This document shows, in pieces, positions 8,835 to 16,837 of a DNA stretch of 64,000 nucleotides. The DNA is from Candidatus Sacchlamyda saccharinae (GTDB taxonomy: Bacteria > Chlamydiota > Chlamydiia > Chlamydiales > Rhabdochlamydiaceae): positions 346,674 to 410,673 of the forward strand of contig JAUHQI010000002.1 in NCBI GenBank assembly GCA_030408505.1, written 5' to 3'. The stretch's first letter is position 1. Each line of letters starts with the position of its first letter. The position numbers and the translations under genes were made by a program. A model generated the notes under the pieces. It worked only from the letters and a program-made list of their open reading frames with translations. It did not search any database and was not told the DNA's origin.

Positions 8835-10001
8835 ATGAGCGACTACTATTCTGTCCTTGGCACCACCAAAGGAGCCTCCCAAGATGAGATCAAAAAAGCC
8901 TACCGCAAACAGGCTTTGAAGTTCCATCCTGATAAAAATCCTGGGGACAAAGAAGCAGAACAAAAATTCAAAGAAATCTCCGAAGCCTACGAAGTGCTCA
9001 GCGATGAGCAAAAACGAGGCATGTACGACCAATATGGCCCTGACGCCTTCAAAGCAGGGATGGGTGGCGCCCCTGGCGGCGGCATGGGCGGCGGCGGATT
9101 CTCATCTATGGAAGAAGCTCTGCACACCTTCATGAACGCCTTCGGCGGCGGAGGTGGCGGTGGTGGCGGCTCTATGTTCGACTCCTTCTTCGGATTTGAC
9201 TCAGACCCAAGAACTAGTGGGATGCGCCAAGGTGTCTCAAAAAAAATGAATCTGACCATTTCCTTTGAAGAGGCGATTCGAGGCGCTGAAAAAGAAGCCA
9301 CCATTACTAACTACGCAAGCTGCTCATCTTGCAATGGCACCGGCGCTAATAAGCCAAACGCTGTCAAAACCTGCTCTCAATGTGGAGGAGCGGGGCAAGT
9401 GCACCAAACCCGCGGCTTCTTTAGTATGGCCACAGTTTGCCCTGGCTGCCAAGGCCAAGGAAAAGTCATCACCGATCCGTGCGCATCCTGTCGTGGAAGT
9501 GGTAGAGAGAAAAAGAAGCAGAATATCCAGATCAAAATTCCCCCAGGTGTTGATAGCGGCATGCGCTTGCGTATGGGTGGCTATGGCGATGCCGGAGAAG
9601 GCGGCGGCCCTCCAGGTGACCTCTACGTCTACATCAATGTCCGTCCCCACGATATATTCCAGCGCGAAGGAGATGACATTGTCATCGAACTTCCCATCTC
9701 CTTTTCCGAAGCGGCTCTTGGCTTCAAGAAAGAGATGCCCACCCCAACCGGGAGCTCGGCACGCATCACTATTCCTGAAGGGACACAAAACGGCAAAGTA
9801 TTTCGAGTCCGAGGCAGTGGCGCTCCAAATGTCCATGGCGGCGGCATGGGCGACCTTCTCGTACAGGTGATCGTCGAAACCCCAGTCGGCCTCTCAGAAA
9901 AACAAAAGACCCTCCTAAAAGACTTCGGCAAACTCGAAGGGACCCACAATTCTCCTCGCAAAAGAAGCTTTTTCGACAAAGTTAAAAGCCTTTTTTCTTA
10001 A
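8835..10001 (+). CDS. dnaJ: Chaperone DnaJ
   Basis: Type I Hsp40 co-chaperone that delivers substrates to DnaK and stimulates its ATPase. The J domain has HPD at residues 31-33. A Gly/Phe-rich linker (about 75-115) contains an unbroken glycine run. Four CxxCxGxG zinc modules follow (about 160-215: [32 protein letters not shown]), then the two C-terminal substrate-binding barrels. Length (388 aa) is standard. It lies 9 bp downstream of rpsU, the same pairing as in Chlamydia. Confidence 0.97.
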   Translation: MSDYYSVLGTTKGASQDEIKKAYRKQALKFHPDKNPGDKEAEQKFKEISEAYEVLSDEQKRGMYDQYGPDAFKAGMGGAPGGGMGGGGFSSMEEALHTFMNAFGGGGGGGGGSMFDSFFGFDSDPRTSGMRQGVSKKMNLTISFEEAIRGAEKEATITNYASCSSCNGTGANKPNAVKTCSQCGGAGQVHQTRGFFSMATVCPGCQGQGKVITDPCASCRGSGREKKKQNIQIKIPPGVDSGMRLRMGGYGDAGEGGGPPGDLYVYINVRPHDIFQREGDDIVIELPISFSEAALGFKKEMPTPTGSSARITIPEGTQNGKVFRVRGSGAPNVHGGGMGDLLVQVIVETPVGLSEKQKTLLKDFGKLEGTHNSPRKRSFFDKVKSLFS

Positions 10002-10014
10002 AATGATTTATATA

Positions 10015-10028
10015 GGGGCATATGCCCC
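10015..10028 (+). promoter_or_regulatory. 14-bp perfect palindrome over a start codon
   Basis: GGGGCATATGCCCC is a perfect palindrome whose centre contains the ATG (10022) of the hydrolase gene. A -10-like TTATAT (10008-10013) lies just upstream, so the transcript may be leaderless. The palindrome could be an operator or, as RNA, hide the start codon. Function unknown. Confidence 0.4.
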
Positions 10029-10813
10029 ATATAAAAGCCAACGATATCCACATCTACTACGAGAGCTTCGGAAGTGGACCTCCCCTCGTTCTCATCTCTG
10101 GCTTTGCCCAAAACCATGCCTGTTGGACAAAATGCATTCCCCAACTTGCTAAACACTTTCAAGTGATCGCCTTTGACAACCGAGGTTCTGGACAAACCGA
10201 GGCGCCAGATGACAGCTACAGCATTGAAATGTTTGCAAATGATACCGCTGCCCTGCTGGAGAGCCTTGAAATAGAAAGCGCCCACTTTATGGGAGTCTCA
10301 ATGGGAACGCTGATTATCCAGAACATGTGTCTAGCCTTCCCAGAAAAGGTAAAAAAAGCCGTCCTCTGTGCCCCTTTCGCCCAACTACCATTGATTACAA
10401 AACATAACATCGAAATACAACTCCAGATTCTTGCCAGTAATATTCCCAGGCAAAAACTGGTAGAACTGAACATGTCTTGGCTCTTGAGCAACAAATTTAT
10501 GAGCGACCCAAAAAATAAAGAAAGATATCTCCAAGATCTTTTGAGCGATCCCTACCCATCTCCCATGGAGGGACTGCTTGGCCAAGCCGACGCCTTAAAA
10601 TCAGCTGATTTTACAAAGCAGCTGGGCAAAATACCCCACCATACCCTTTTACTTGCCGCAGACGAAGACATCGACACACCAGTAGCATGCGCAAAATTAA
10701 TGAATGACAGGATGCCCAACTCCACATTGCACATCTTTCAAGAAGTCGGCCACCTCTTTCCCTACGAGATACCAGAAGAGACCTCTCAAAAGGCACTAAG
10801 CTTTCTTACGTGA
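10022..10813 (+). CDS. Alpha/beta hydrolase
   Basis: Cytosolic alpha/beta-fold hydrolase (263 aa) of unknown substrate. The oxyanion region is SGPPLVLISGFAQN, and the strand-turn FDNRGSG follows. The nucleophile elbow is GVSMG with Ser93. A probable acid lies around Asp216-218 (ADEDID), and the catalytic His is at about 244 (EVGHLF). All triad positions are filled. It resembles haloperoxidase/3-oxoadipate lactonase-type esterases, but that does not fix a reaction. The ATG has no Shine-Dalgarno and lies in a palindrome. The 3' end overlaps the convergent permease by 18 bp. Confidence 0.85.
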   Translation: MPHIKANDIHIYYESFGSGPPLVLISGFAQNHACWTKCIPQLAKHFQVIAFDNRGSGQTEAPDDSYSIEMFANDTAALLESLEIESAHFMGVSMGTLIIQNMCLAFPEKVKKAVLCAPFAQLPLITKHNIEIQLQILASNIPRQKLVELNMSWLLSNKFMSDPKNKERYLQDLLSDPYPSPMEGLLGQADALKSADFTKQLGKIPHHTLLLAADEDIDTPVACAKLMNDRMPNSTLHIFQEVGHLFPYEIPEETSQKALSFLT

Positions 10814-12166
10814 AATCCAAAGAGGGATCAGACATGAGAGGAGCATCCCACCAACCAACATCATCTCGTAGAGCCAGACATTGCCTGTTGGGACCTGTTT
10901 TGATGGGAGAAATCCCAGAAAAAAAACGGTCAAGCAAGACACAATACCGAGTAGACACACAGTCCAAATCCCATATTTCTTTCCAGGAATCGTGAAGTGG
11001 CGTGCAACATCAGGCTTAGAATAATGAAGCTTAATTGCTGCCGTAAAAAGGGCAATATAAACGAGCATCGCCAGTTGGGCTGTGATCACTGAGAGGAGCC
11101 AAAACGATTTATTGATTGTTGGGAAAATCGCATACATAAACGCAAGCACAGAAACGATGGCCGCCTGAAGAATCAAAATCCTAACGGGCGCTTGGTACTT
11201 GTTCATCTTAGAAAAATACGAAGGCAAACTCCCATCTTGAGCTGCCACCAAAAGCCCTTTCGTTGGGCCAATAATCCAAGCCCCCACACCGCTAAGACCC
11301 CCAAGGACAATGCACCCAGCGATCACCGGTACAGCCCAAGGAATACCGAACGCATGAAAGAAGACCGAAAAGGCTTGCATGATGCCCACTGCCAAACTGA
11401 GCTCTCGATTAGGGACAGCGATCGCAATCGCAAGTGAGGCAAAAACAATCGTGCCCAAGATGATCCAAATCGAGGTAAAGACCGATTTAGGATAATCACG
11501 AGCTGGATTGCGCATCTCTTGTGCGTGGGTAGCTGCCATCTCCAAGCCCAAAAGGCCAAAGAAAACAGTCGTTAAAAAAGCTAAATTGTCTAAATCAGCA
11601 CTTTGTGGAAAAAAAGTATCCCAGTTCAGCTCAATGGACATCGGATTGCCTTTTACCATCCAGAAAATTCCCATTCCAGCGATAAGAGCCATAGGAAAAA
11701 TCGTCCCAATCAAAGCCCCTAGAGTACTGAGCATACTGGACGCACGCATCCCCAAACTATTGATAAAAGTAGCACTCCAGAAAAGAACCAGAACAGCCCC
11801 GGTCATATACAAAGCATTATCAGCAAGCTCAGGATTGAAAAAGTAGGCAAAAGTCCCCGCAATCAGAGCTAAAATCGTCGGGTACCAAAAGACATTGTAG
11901 ATCCAATTGAGCCAAATAACGAGAAAACTCAGCTTCTTGCCAAATGCCTCACGCACCCAAACATAGATCCCCCCGCGGTTAGGCCACCCGGTACCAAGTT
12001 CTGCTGAAACAAGAGCTGTGGGAATGAAAAACGTTAGAGCTGCGAGCAAGTAAAAAAAGACAAGACTAAACCCGTAAACAGCAGAGAACGGTAGAGTCCG
12101 AATGCTGTCGACAGCGATCACATTGATCATGACCAGCTGAAAAAACCCAAGAGCCTTTTTGTCCAT
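10796..12166 (-). CDS. APC-superfamily amino-acid permease/antiporter
   Basis: Polytopic inner-membrane transporter with about 12 hydrophobic segments, of the amino acid-polyamine-organocation family. The N-terminus (FFQLVMINVIAVDSIRTLP) and the VSAELGTGWPNRGGIYVWV block resemble glutamate:GABA- and YjeM-type exchangers. The substrate is unknown; for an intracellular bacterium, import or exchange of host amino acids is plausible. I start at the ATG at 12166 (456 aa). A TTG at 12178 is possible, and neither has an obvious Shine-Dalgarno. Convergent with the hydrolase, overlapping by 18 bp. Confidence 0.85.
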   Translation of the reverse strand: MDKKALGFFQLVMINVIAVDSIRTLPFSAVYGFSLVFFYLLAALTFFIPTALVSAELGTGWPNRGGIYVWVREAFGKKLSFLVIWLNWIYNVFWYPTILALIAGTFAYFFNPELADNALYMTGAVLVLFWSATFINSLGMRASSMLSTLGALIGTIFPMALIAGMGIFWMVKGNPMSIELNWDTFFPQSADLDNLAFLTTVFFGLLGLEMAATHAQEMRNPARDYPKSVFTSIWIILGTIVFASLAIAIAVPNRELSLAVGIMQAFSVFFHAFGIPWAVPVIAGCIVLGGLSGVGAWIIGPTKGLLVAAQDGSLPSYFSKMNKYQAPVRILILQAAIVSVLAFMYAIFPTINKSFWLLSVITAQLAMLVYIALFTAAIKLHYSKPDVARHFTIPGKKYGIWTVCLLGIVSCLTVFFLGFLPSKQVPTGNVWLYEMMLVGGMLLSCLIPLWISRKKA

Positions 12167-12317
12167 ATTGAGGCCCAAGGATACAGGAAAATAGGGGACA
12201 TTGCAACTCAGGAGATAGTGATCAATTCAATTCCCCAGATTTTCGACCCGTATGGATCGAATCTCTGAGAAAGCAATTAATCAGCATCTCCCTAAGCAAT
12301 GCCCCATACGTTTGTCC

Positions 12318-12527
12318 TTACTTCTTTTTCCAGCGCTGCTGAATAGCTTTGCATTGGAAAATTTGGTACAGCGCGCTAATCCCTACCAAGCTGTAGATCA
12401 AGCGTGTGAATGCTGACATATGACCAAATACAGTTCCAACAAGGTCAAAATTAAAAAATCCGATCAGTCCCCAGTTCAACCCGCCAATCACGAGTAGAAT
12501 AGCGACAATAACGTCGAGTGTTTTCAT
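12318..12527 (-). CDS. DUF378 small membrane protein
   Basis: A 69-aa protein with two hydrophobic segments that matches the DUF378 family (YuzA-like) by its signature GGLNWGLIGFFNFDLV and the closing IYSLVGISALYQI. The function of the family is unknown. A GGAGGGG just upstream of the ATG makes it a well-supported gene. A basic tail (QQRWKKK) suggests a cytosolic C-terminus. Confidence 0.85.
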   Translation of the reverse strand: MKTLDVIVAILLVIGGLNWGLIGFFNFDLVGTVFGHMSAFTRLIYSLVGISALYQIFQCKAIQQRWKKK

Positions 12528-12587
12528 AGTACATCCCCTCCAGAGGTGTTTGTCTCTATTCTTAAATAACTAAATTAAAATAGTTTT

Positions 12588-13379
12588 TTACACAAGCTTT
12601 TTCCACGTTTTTTCTGAAAATAACTTAAAAAACAAACAAAATAGAAAGGAAATAACAATCCCAGTAACTCCAGTCACTCCCCAAAGAAATGAGGAGGGCT
12701 CCCTATAAACCATCCATGAAAAAGAGACCCCAAGACTCCCCATTCCATGCGTAGCGCCGGCCACCATAATAGAGCCGCCCTTGAGGCGAAAATACATGAT
12801 GATATAGCTGAGCAGCACCGTAAATATAGGCAACAGCAAGCATCCCCAAAGGGGAAATTCAGGATAAACCGTACCCAAAATGGTCGCATCTGGTTTGTAT
12901 TGGCTAAGAAAGAGTAAAAACGGATAATGCCAAACACCCCAAACAAGACCCATGACAAGAATAGCCCTTCTCGTAGGATACTTTTTAAGTTTTTCCCACA
13001 AATATCCCCTCCAATAGATCTCTTCTCCAAGGGCGAAGACCATACTACCCGTTAAAGAAAGGAGGTAGCCAATGGCCAACAGTCCTAAAACTTGAGAGAC
13101 AGGCAGATCTATACTTGGCCAGGCAGCAAATCCGCAAATCAAAAGCCCCATCAGCAGAAGAGGCCCAAGGAAGAAAAAACGATTGGGTCTTGCAAAAATT
13201 TTCAGCTTGATCCCCTCAGCTTTGGCAAAACCGAGCCCAATCACAGCGGGAAACCACATCACAATAGCCAAAAGGCCACCAGCCAAAACAGGCCTGCCTA
13301 GTAACTGCCCCCAATTGGGAGACAACACAGCCACATACACCATTGTAGTGATGTAGAGCAGCAAGAGAGAAACTTTCAC
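12588..13379 (-). CDS. CPBP-family intramembrane metalloprotease
   Basis: Multi-pass membrane protein (263 aa) of the CPBP/Abi (CAAX protease and bacteriocin-processing) family. The three expected motifs are present: EExxxR as Glu119, Glu120 and Arg124 (EEIYWRGYLWEK), His151 in VWHYP, and a third His in ATHGMGSL near 212. It is therefore probably catalytically competent. Family members cleave or modify membrane peptides, for example in bacteriocin self-immunity. It overlaps the upstream paralogue by ATGA (13376-13379), so the two are co-translated. Substrate unknown. Confidence 0.85.
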   Translation of the reverse strand: MKVSLLLLYITTMVYVAVLSPNWGQLLGRPVLAGGLLAIVMWFPAVIGLGFAKAEGIKLKIFARPNRFFFLGPLLLMGLLICGFAAWPSIDLPVSQVLGLLAIGYLLSLTGSMVFALGEEIYWRGYLWEKLKKYPTRRAILVMGLVWGVWHYPFLLFLSQYKPDATILGTVYPEFPLWGCLLLPIFTVLLSYIIMYFRLKGGSIMVAGATHGMGSLGVSFSWMVYREPSSFLWGVTGVTGIVISFLFCLFFKLFSEKTWKKLV

Positions 13380-14197
13380 GAAATCTTATTCCACTTAGCA
13401 GGAGAATATAGCTTAAGAAAAGCAGAGAAGACAATCAACCCCACAAGCGTCAGACCCCCATAGACCCAAAAAACTGTCATTTTAACCGTTGGGAACAAAA
13501 CTAGGAAGTACAAGAATGAGGCTATAAAAGAGCTGTAGAAAACCGCCGAGGTCATCACAGACTTCCCCTTGAGCCTGAAGTAAGTGAGAACAGGAGCTAG
13601 AGAAAAGTTGATCACAAACGTCCACAAAATATTCAGAGCTAGATTAGGAAGCCCAGGAGAATAGGCCAACGCCATGATCGGGATCTGCCAAAGGCTCCAG
13701 AAAAGAGCAATGAGCCAAATAGACCGAAAAAGGCCAAGACCCCTCCATTTTTCCAGCAAGTACCCTCTCCAGTAAATCTCTCCGCCTAAGAAGACAATCC
13801 CTAACAGGACAACAACAAATAAATAACTCGTTATAAGAAATAAAGAGCCAAATCCAATTATTTGGATAAACGATTTTCCTGTAAAAACAGGATTTGCCAT
13901 TTCTAGTATTCCAAAAGGAATGCTTAAGAGAAATGCGCAGAGACAAATGGCCATTGTCACAATAGGAATCATGTAAAAGTAGCGATTGGGCCTAGCAAAA
14001 ACAGGAAAGCGGACCTTGTCTATGCGGGCATAGATCAATCCAATAATGCCAGGAATCCACAAATATACGAGTGAAAGAGATTGCGCCAGAACAGGAATTC
14101 CTCTGAAAAAAGGACGCAAAAATAACTGTATGCAAACGTAGGCAATTGCGACGATAAAGAGAACGATTAAAGAACGTTTAGCCATAGAGCGCAGCAT
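13376..14197 (-). CDS. CPBP paralogue with lost catalytic residues
   Basis: Second CPBP-like membrane protein (273 aa), clearly related to its downstream neighbour (shared FARPNR and GEIYWRGYLLEK). The first motif reads GEIYWR, with Gly139 in place of the first catalytic Glu. WHYP becomes WQIP (Gln171), and the third-motif His is absent (SAVFYSS). It is probably a pseudo-protease. Overlapping start and stop with the intact paralogue suggests a two-subunit complex in which this copy is regulatory or substrate-binding. That role is inference. Confidence 0.8.
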   Translation of the reverse strand: MLRSMAKRSLIVLFIVAIAYVCIQLFLRPFFRGIPVLAQSLSLVYLWIPGIIGLIYARIDKVRFPVFARPNRYFYMIPIVTMAICLCAFLLSIPFGILEMANPVFTGKSFIQIIGFGSLFLITSYLFVVVLLGIVFLGGEIYWRGYLLEKWRGLGLFRSIWLIALFWSLWQIPIMALAYSPGLPNLALNILWTFVINFSLAPVLTYFRLKGKSVMTSAVFYSSFIASFLYFLVLFPTVKMTVFWVYGGLTLVGLIVFSAFLKLYSPAKWNKIS

Positions 14198-14231
14198 AAT
14201 AGGACAGAAAATTTACTACAACCATAGCCTA

Positions 14232-14876
14232 CTATTCATCTTGCATTCTATCTAACATGATCAACAAGTTAATCGTATCCCAGAAGCCCGCGCCCTCTTG
14301 GGTGTTGATTGGCCAGCAAGCATCAGCAATGAATGCAGAGAAAACATAAAGAGCCTGTGGATCTATTACATTCTCTTTCACAACCTTGACGTTCCAGAAG
14401 TAATCGCCGCCAGGAACATGTGTACGGCGGAAAATGGCAATGGGGATGCGTTGGTTGTGAAAATCCATGATGTTGACACTTGCCTTATTCTGATCAAGAA
14501 AAGCCACCGCATAAGGATGTTGGTTTTCGTCATAGAAGACAAATTTTCCAGCAGCTGTTGTAAAGAACTCTCCTTGAATCGAACCAACCGGCTTCTGAAA
14601 GTAGTCATAAACATCAATTTCTCTCTTACTATTCAACAGAGAGCCCAAAGACAGAAGTCTAGCCGTCCCATTGGCATACTCCCCTCTTTCATCACAAAGA
14701 GACCAAATTGTGTTCAAATGAAACCAGTCTTTTTCCACCGTTGTGATGTATTTATCCTCAGAATAGATATCATAGTGAGTCGAGAACCAATAGCTCCGAG
14801 GCTGAATGATGTATTCATAATCTGCAAACGCGCAACTACTCGCAAGTAATAAAAGAAAAGCGATTATCCTGTTCAT
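14232..14876 (-). CDS. Secreted LURP-one/tubby C-terminal-like protein
   Basis: A 214-aa protein with a clean signal peptide (MNRIIAFLLLLASSCAFA). The mature part looks like a LURP-one-related/tubby C-terminal beta-barrel: a repeated strand pattern with YDIYSEDKYI, then IDVYDYFQKPVGSIQGEF, FVFYDENQHPYAVAFLD and IAIFRRT. The start at 14876 is preceded by GGAGTGA. A frame open to 14930 adds 18 residues that break the signal peptide and is rejected. In other organisms the fold is associated with membranes or phosphoinositides. The role here is unknown. Fold call from sequence pattern only. Confidence 0.6.
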   Translation of the reverse strand: MNRIIAFLLLLASSCAFADYEYIIQPRSYWFSTHYDIYSEDKYITTVEKDWFHLNTIWSLCDERGEYANGTARLLSLGSLLNSKREIDVYDYFQKPVGSIQGEFFTTAAGKFVFYDENQHPYAVAFLDQNKASVNIMDFHNQRIPIAIFRRTHVPGGDYFWNVKVVKENVIDPQALYVFSAFIADACWPINTQEGAGFWDTINLLIMLDRMQDE

Positions 14877-14957
14877 TTTCACTCCAGATTGTTTTGTGTA
14901 TAAAATTGCGAAGCAGTGTACAGAAAACATTTTTTTCCCACTAGGAAAAATAAGACT

Positions 14958-15797
14958 TTAATCAATTTTGATCCAATCGTCGGGGCCGCCAATGTCTGGG
15001 TAGCCGGCAAGCCAATCTTTTGGCCTAACAACGATTTTATCTGGGTTTTGATTGAGCCACGCGCTCCACCAACTAAAGGTTGAGTTGCTAATGACATTGT
15101 GCTTGCATAAACTTTGAAGATAGAAGTCTATCCAATAAGGCTCATTTTCTACAAAAAAGACATTCCCTTTGTCGGCCGGAATATTCTCACGAGCGAAAGG
15201 GATGTTATCACTCGTTACAATAAACACACATGAATCGGGGAAAAGGGCCATTGCTTTTTCAAAGTACGCTCTATCATACTGAAGAAAGGCCTCGTCATCC
15301 GGCTTTTCTGCACGGTAATACCGCAGGTGCACGCTCACCGCTTCTGGATGCTCGAGTATCCATTGATATTTTTTTTGGATATACTCTAAATCGTCCAAAC
15401 GAGGCGAAAACAACTTCAGCAAACGGTCGCGATAATGGGCGAAGTATTTCTCATTTTGAAAATAGCCAGAGAGCTTCATACCCGATATAAATGGAATCGG
15501 CTGATACCCAAAAGGCTCAGTTTTCCACTTGTAAGTGACTTTTTTCTTTGGAGGCTTAATATTGCATCGGAAAAAGACATGTCTGTACTCGTTCGAATAA
15601 GGTAGAAAATCTGGGAAATACGCTTCAGCATCATTGTCCCAAGCAAGCGCAGAGGCAGTCGCTACTTCAAACAACTGATTCCCCAGCTGCCCAAGTAAGG
15701 ACCCAACCACATAGGGCTTTTCACGCTTGTGCTTCGCCTCTAAAGGTTGAAAGCCCAAAATCAAGCAAAAGCAAATAAAGACTCTCAATCTACCCAT
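14958..15797 (-). CDS. GT11-type glycosyltransferase (alpha-1,2-fucosyltransferase-like) with signal peptide
   Basis: A 279-aa protein of the GT11 fucosyltransferase family. It has GQLGNQLFEVATA (36-48), VSVHLRYY in the HxR nucleotide-sugar motif region, and the late NSTFSWWSAWL block. The family normally uses GDP-fucose in the cytosol. Here the first 21 residues (MGRLRVFICFCLILGFQPLEA) look like a signal peptide or membrane anchor, which is odd for an enzyme that needs a cytosolic donor. It could be a membrane-anchored enzyme facing the cytosol or an exported host-acting protein. No fucose biosynthesis genes are seen in the window. Confidence 0.8.
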   Translation of the reverse strand: MGRLRVFICFCLILGFQPLEAKHKREKPYVVGSLLGQLGNQLFEVATASALAWDNDAEAYFPDFLPYSNEYRHVFFRCNIKPPKKKVTYKWKTEPFGYQPIPFISGMKLSGYFQNEKYFAHYRDRLLKLFSPRLDDLEYIQKKYQWILEHPEAVSVHLRYYRAEKPDDEAFLQYDRAYFEKAMALFPDSCVFIVTSDNIPFARENIPADKGNVFFVENEPYWIDFYLQSLCKHNVISNSTFSWWSAWLNQNPDKIVVRPKDWLAGYPDIGGPDDWIKID

Positions 15798-15907
15798 ATC
15801 GTTACAAGTTTTTCTGAGCGCAAGTATGAAGAATTCTCAATCAAAATGTCTATTGGTTTTAGCATAGACAAACCCCGCTCAAGCAAATTCATTAATTTTA
15901 AATTGTG

Positions 15908-15946
15908 TTGATCAATTTTAGACTTTTCTGATACGATTTAAATCGT
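15908..15946 (+). promoter_or_regulatory. Promoter of peptide gene A with palindromes
   Basis: TTGATC (15908-15913), an 18-bp spacer and TACGAT (15932-15937) form a plausible promoter. The -35 is part of TTGATCAA. The -10 overlaps a perfect 14-bp palindrome, ACGATTTAAATCGT (15933-15946). The same TTGATC-18 bp architecture recurs upstream of the XRE gene and of peptide gene C. Confidence 0.5.
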
Positions 15947-15986
15947 TCCAAAAAATGGAACTCCAAAAACCAAAAAGGAGAAAAAT

Positions 15987-16277
15987 ATGCGAATAGACAA
16001 TTCATTAGGAGCTTCAAGCACATCACAAGCTCGTTTTCCATCGCTAGGAAATTTACTTTCAAAAGGAAAGGCATTAACCATCACTGCCGTTGCCCTTGTC
16101 GCTTTATCTATGCTCCCCACAACAGCCGAAGCAGCTACTCCCGTTGGAGCAGCCGTTGGGGCGGCATGTTACGCCGGTTGTGTCGCTGGCTTAGCTGCGG
16201 CTACAGGAGGCTGGGGAGCTTTTATAGGATTTACCGCCTGCAAAGCGGCGTGCCTTACAGCTGTGGTAGCTCTCTAG
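15987..16277 (+). CDS. Small exported Cys-patterned peptide (A)
   Basis: A 96-aa protein with a ~30-residue polar leader, a hydrophobic helix ending in AEA (about 31-49), and a short Cys/Ala/Gly-rich C-terminal domain with the pattern CYAGC...CKAAC. The layout matches two paralogues at 19.4-20.0 kb: leader, helix, A-x-A cleavage-like site, then two pairs of Cys three residues apart. AAGGAG precedes the ATG. It is followed by a strong hairpin. The C-terminal pattern recalls small Cys proteins I have seen in fungi and algae, but I cannot name a function. It could be a secreted or membrane-active peptide. Confidence 0.7.
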   Translation: MRIDNSLGASSTSQARFPSLGNLLSKGKALTITAVALVALSMLPTTAEAATPVGAAVGAACYAGCVAGLAAATGGWGAFIGFTACKAACLTAVVAL

Positions 16278-16281
16278 GGAA

Positions 16282-16314
16282 AATAAGGTCAGCTCATCAA
16301 GGGCTGACCTTATT
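16282..16314 (+). terminator. Hairpin after peptide gene A
   Basis: Two perfectly complementary 12-nt arms (16282-16293 and 16303-16314) with a 9-nt loop lie directly after the stop codon. The U-tract is imperfect on the plus strand and better on the minus strand, so it may work in either direction. Confidence 0.55.
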
Positions 16315-16336
16315 AAAAAATCCAAAACAAATAATA

Positions 16337-16366
16337 TTGATCTAAAATCAATAAATTTGCTATTCT
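16337..16366 (+). promoter_or_regulatory. Promoter of the XRE regulator
   Basis: TTGATC (16337-16342), an 18-bp spacer and TATTCT (16361-16366) precede the XRE start at 16397. The -35 belongs to an inverted pair TTGAT-N5-ATCAA (16337-16351), a candidate site for autoregulation. Confidence 0.5.
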
Positions 16367-16396
16367 CCATATGTAGTTAGAAGTGGAGCAAATAAC

Positions 16397-16837
16397 ATGT
16401 CGGAACAAGATATTTATGAAAAAATTCGTAGTGCCCGCAGATCTAGAGGGCTTACCGTCAACGAGCTTGCGCAAGAAATCGGGGAAGACCACCAAAAAGT
16501 AGGTCGCATTGAGCGGGGTAAACGAAGCTTAACGATCGACTACCTCCTAAAAGTCTCTAAGGCCTTGGACACACCAATCGATACGCTAATCAACGAAGAG
16601 GGCGACACAAACTCCTCTCAAAACTCCCCAGACTTGCTCAATGAAATCGTGATACTTGTAGAAGAAAAAAATGCCCTTGCCCCCACCCCCTTAAGCGCAA
16701 GACACAAGGGAAAAATCATCTCTAAAACAAATGAAGCAGCATCAAAACTCCCCCCTTCCCTCCAAAAGCTATTCATTGAATCTCTTTTGGAAAACTTATT
16801 TCAACTGTACTCTCTTGAAGAGTCTGCTTCAATTTGA
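16397..16837 (+). CDS. XRE-family transcriptional regulator
   Basis: DNA-binding protein (146 aa) with an N-terminal Cro/C1-type helix-turn-helix (about 6-65: SARRSRGLTVNELAQEIG then KVGRIERGKRSLTIDYLLKVSKAL). The acidic C-terminal ~75 residues are probably a dimerisation or sensing part. It starts with ATG after GTGGAGC. The gene runs convergently into the caspase-like gene and overlaps its 3' end by 37 bp. Its promoter and those of peptide genes A and C share TTGATC elements, so it is the likely repressor of the whole cluster, itself included. That regulon is inference. Confidence 0.85.
   Translation: MSEQDIYEKIRSARRSRGLTVNELAQEIGEDHQKVGRIERGKRSLTIDYLLKVSKALDTPIDTLINEEGDTNSSQNSPDLLNEIVILVEEKNALAPTPLSARHKGKIISKTNEAASKLPPSLQKLFIESLLENLFQLYSLEESASI

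Noticed and set aside
9265-9870. 201-aa plus-strand ORF and antisense ORFs within dnaJ
   Set aside because: Alternative frames of the Gly/Cys-rich dnaJ; no independent start signals.
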